Shown here: one piece after another, positions 52,635 to 52,666 of the stretch
Layout of the letters: each line of letters begins with the position of its first letter
Numbering within the stretch: the stretch's first letter is position 1
NCBI GenBank assembly: GCA_964533945.1
Contig: CAZHPA010000010.1
Coordinates: forward strand, 1-52,666
Length of the DNA stretch: 52,666 bases
Direction of reading: 5' to 3'
Source of the DNA: CAZHPA01 sp964533945
GTDB lineage: Bacteria; Bacillota; Clostridia; Lachnospirales; WRBF01
Translations under genes and position numbers: made by a program
Notes under the pieces: model-generated
Databases searched by the model: none
What the model was told of the DNA's origin: nothing
Seen by the model: only the letters and a program-made list of their open reading frames with translations

Positions 52635-52666
52635 AATTCCCCTCCTCTTTTTAGTTTATAATTCCA

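Overview
This is an AT-rich, low-GC chromosomal segment of a Clostridia-type Firmicute. The best evidence is the SCIFF peptide scfA with its radical SAM maturase scfB, which mark Clostridia. The mreBCD-mrdA-minCDE-rodA-mgsA order, the nusB-ispA-dxs-tlyA-nadK-argR order, an Asp23 protein and a GerMN protein agree with that. A flagellin gene suggests motility. No rRNA, tRNA, CRISPR array, transposase or prophage was recognised. Genus and species cannot be read from the sequence.

Layout. (1) Bases 1-13.1 kb: a seven-gene minus-strand operon encoding an ABC-2 exporter (ATPase and permease), two von Willebrand factor A membrane proteins, a coiled-coil membrane protein and two large membrane-anchored proteins with extracytoplasmic parts. 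It looks like an envelope machine of unknown function. (2) 13.2-15.8 kb, plus strand: a small membrane protein, a GT4 glycosyltransferase and ung. (3) 15.8-23 kb, minus strand: an HD-GYP protein, secF, secD, a probable structured RNA with a consensus promoter, scfB, scfA and an orphan YesN-type regulator. (4) 23-26.4 kb: a DEDDh exonuclease (plus), then a BtuFCD/FecBCD-type importer (minus). (5) 26.4-35.4 kb, minus strand: the elongation and division-site cluster mreB-mreC-mreD-mrdA-minC-minD-minE-rodA-mgsA, preceded by a DUF4321 gene. (6) 35.6-38.6 kb: a HAD phosphatase, a TrkA-C membrane protein, a small membrane protein, and a secreted Cys/His-rich protein bracketed by two identical 52-bp terminator elements. 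(7) 38.6-39.0 kb: a gene-free, repeat-rich stretch. (8) 39.0-48.3 kb, minus strand: asp23, nusB, ispA, a PAP2-like gene, dxs, tlyA, nadK, argR, hflK, hflC and a divergent flagellin. (9) 48.4-52.7 kb, minus strand: secA, DIP1984, HIRAN and GerMN proteins.

How the genes connect. Region 5 makes the rod-shape and septum-placement apparatus, and region 8 supplies isoprenoid precursors (dxs, ispA) and NADP (nadK). secA and secDF provide general protein export. The most notable unexplained items are the vWA/ABC operon, the ~300-nt RNA ahead of secD, and the duplicated-terminator cassette with its secreted repeat protein. Start codons were re-examined throughout. Many genes use TTG or GTG, and one vWA gene appears to start at ATA or ATT.
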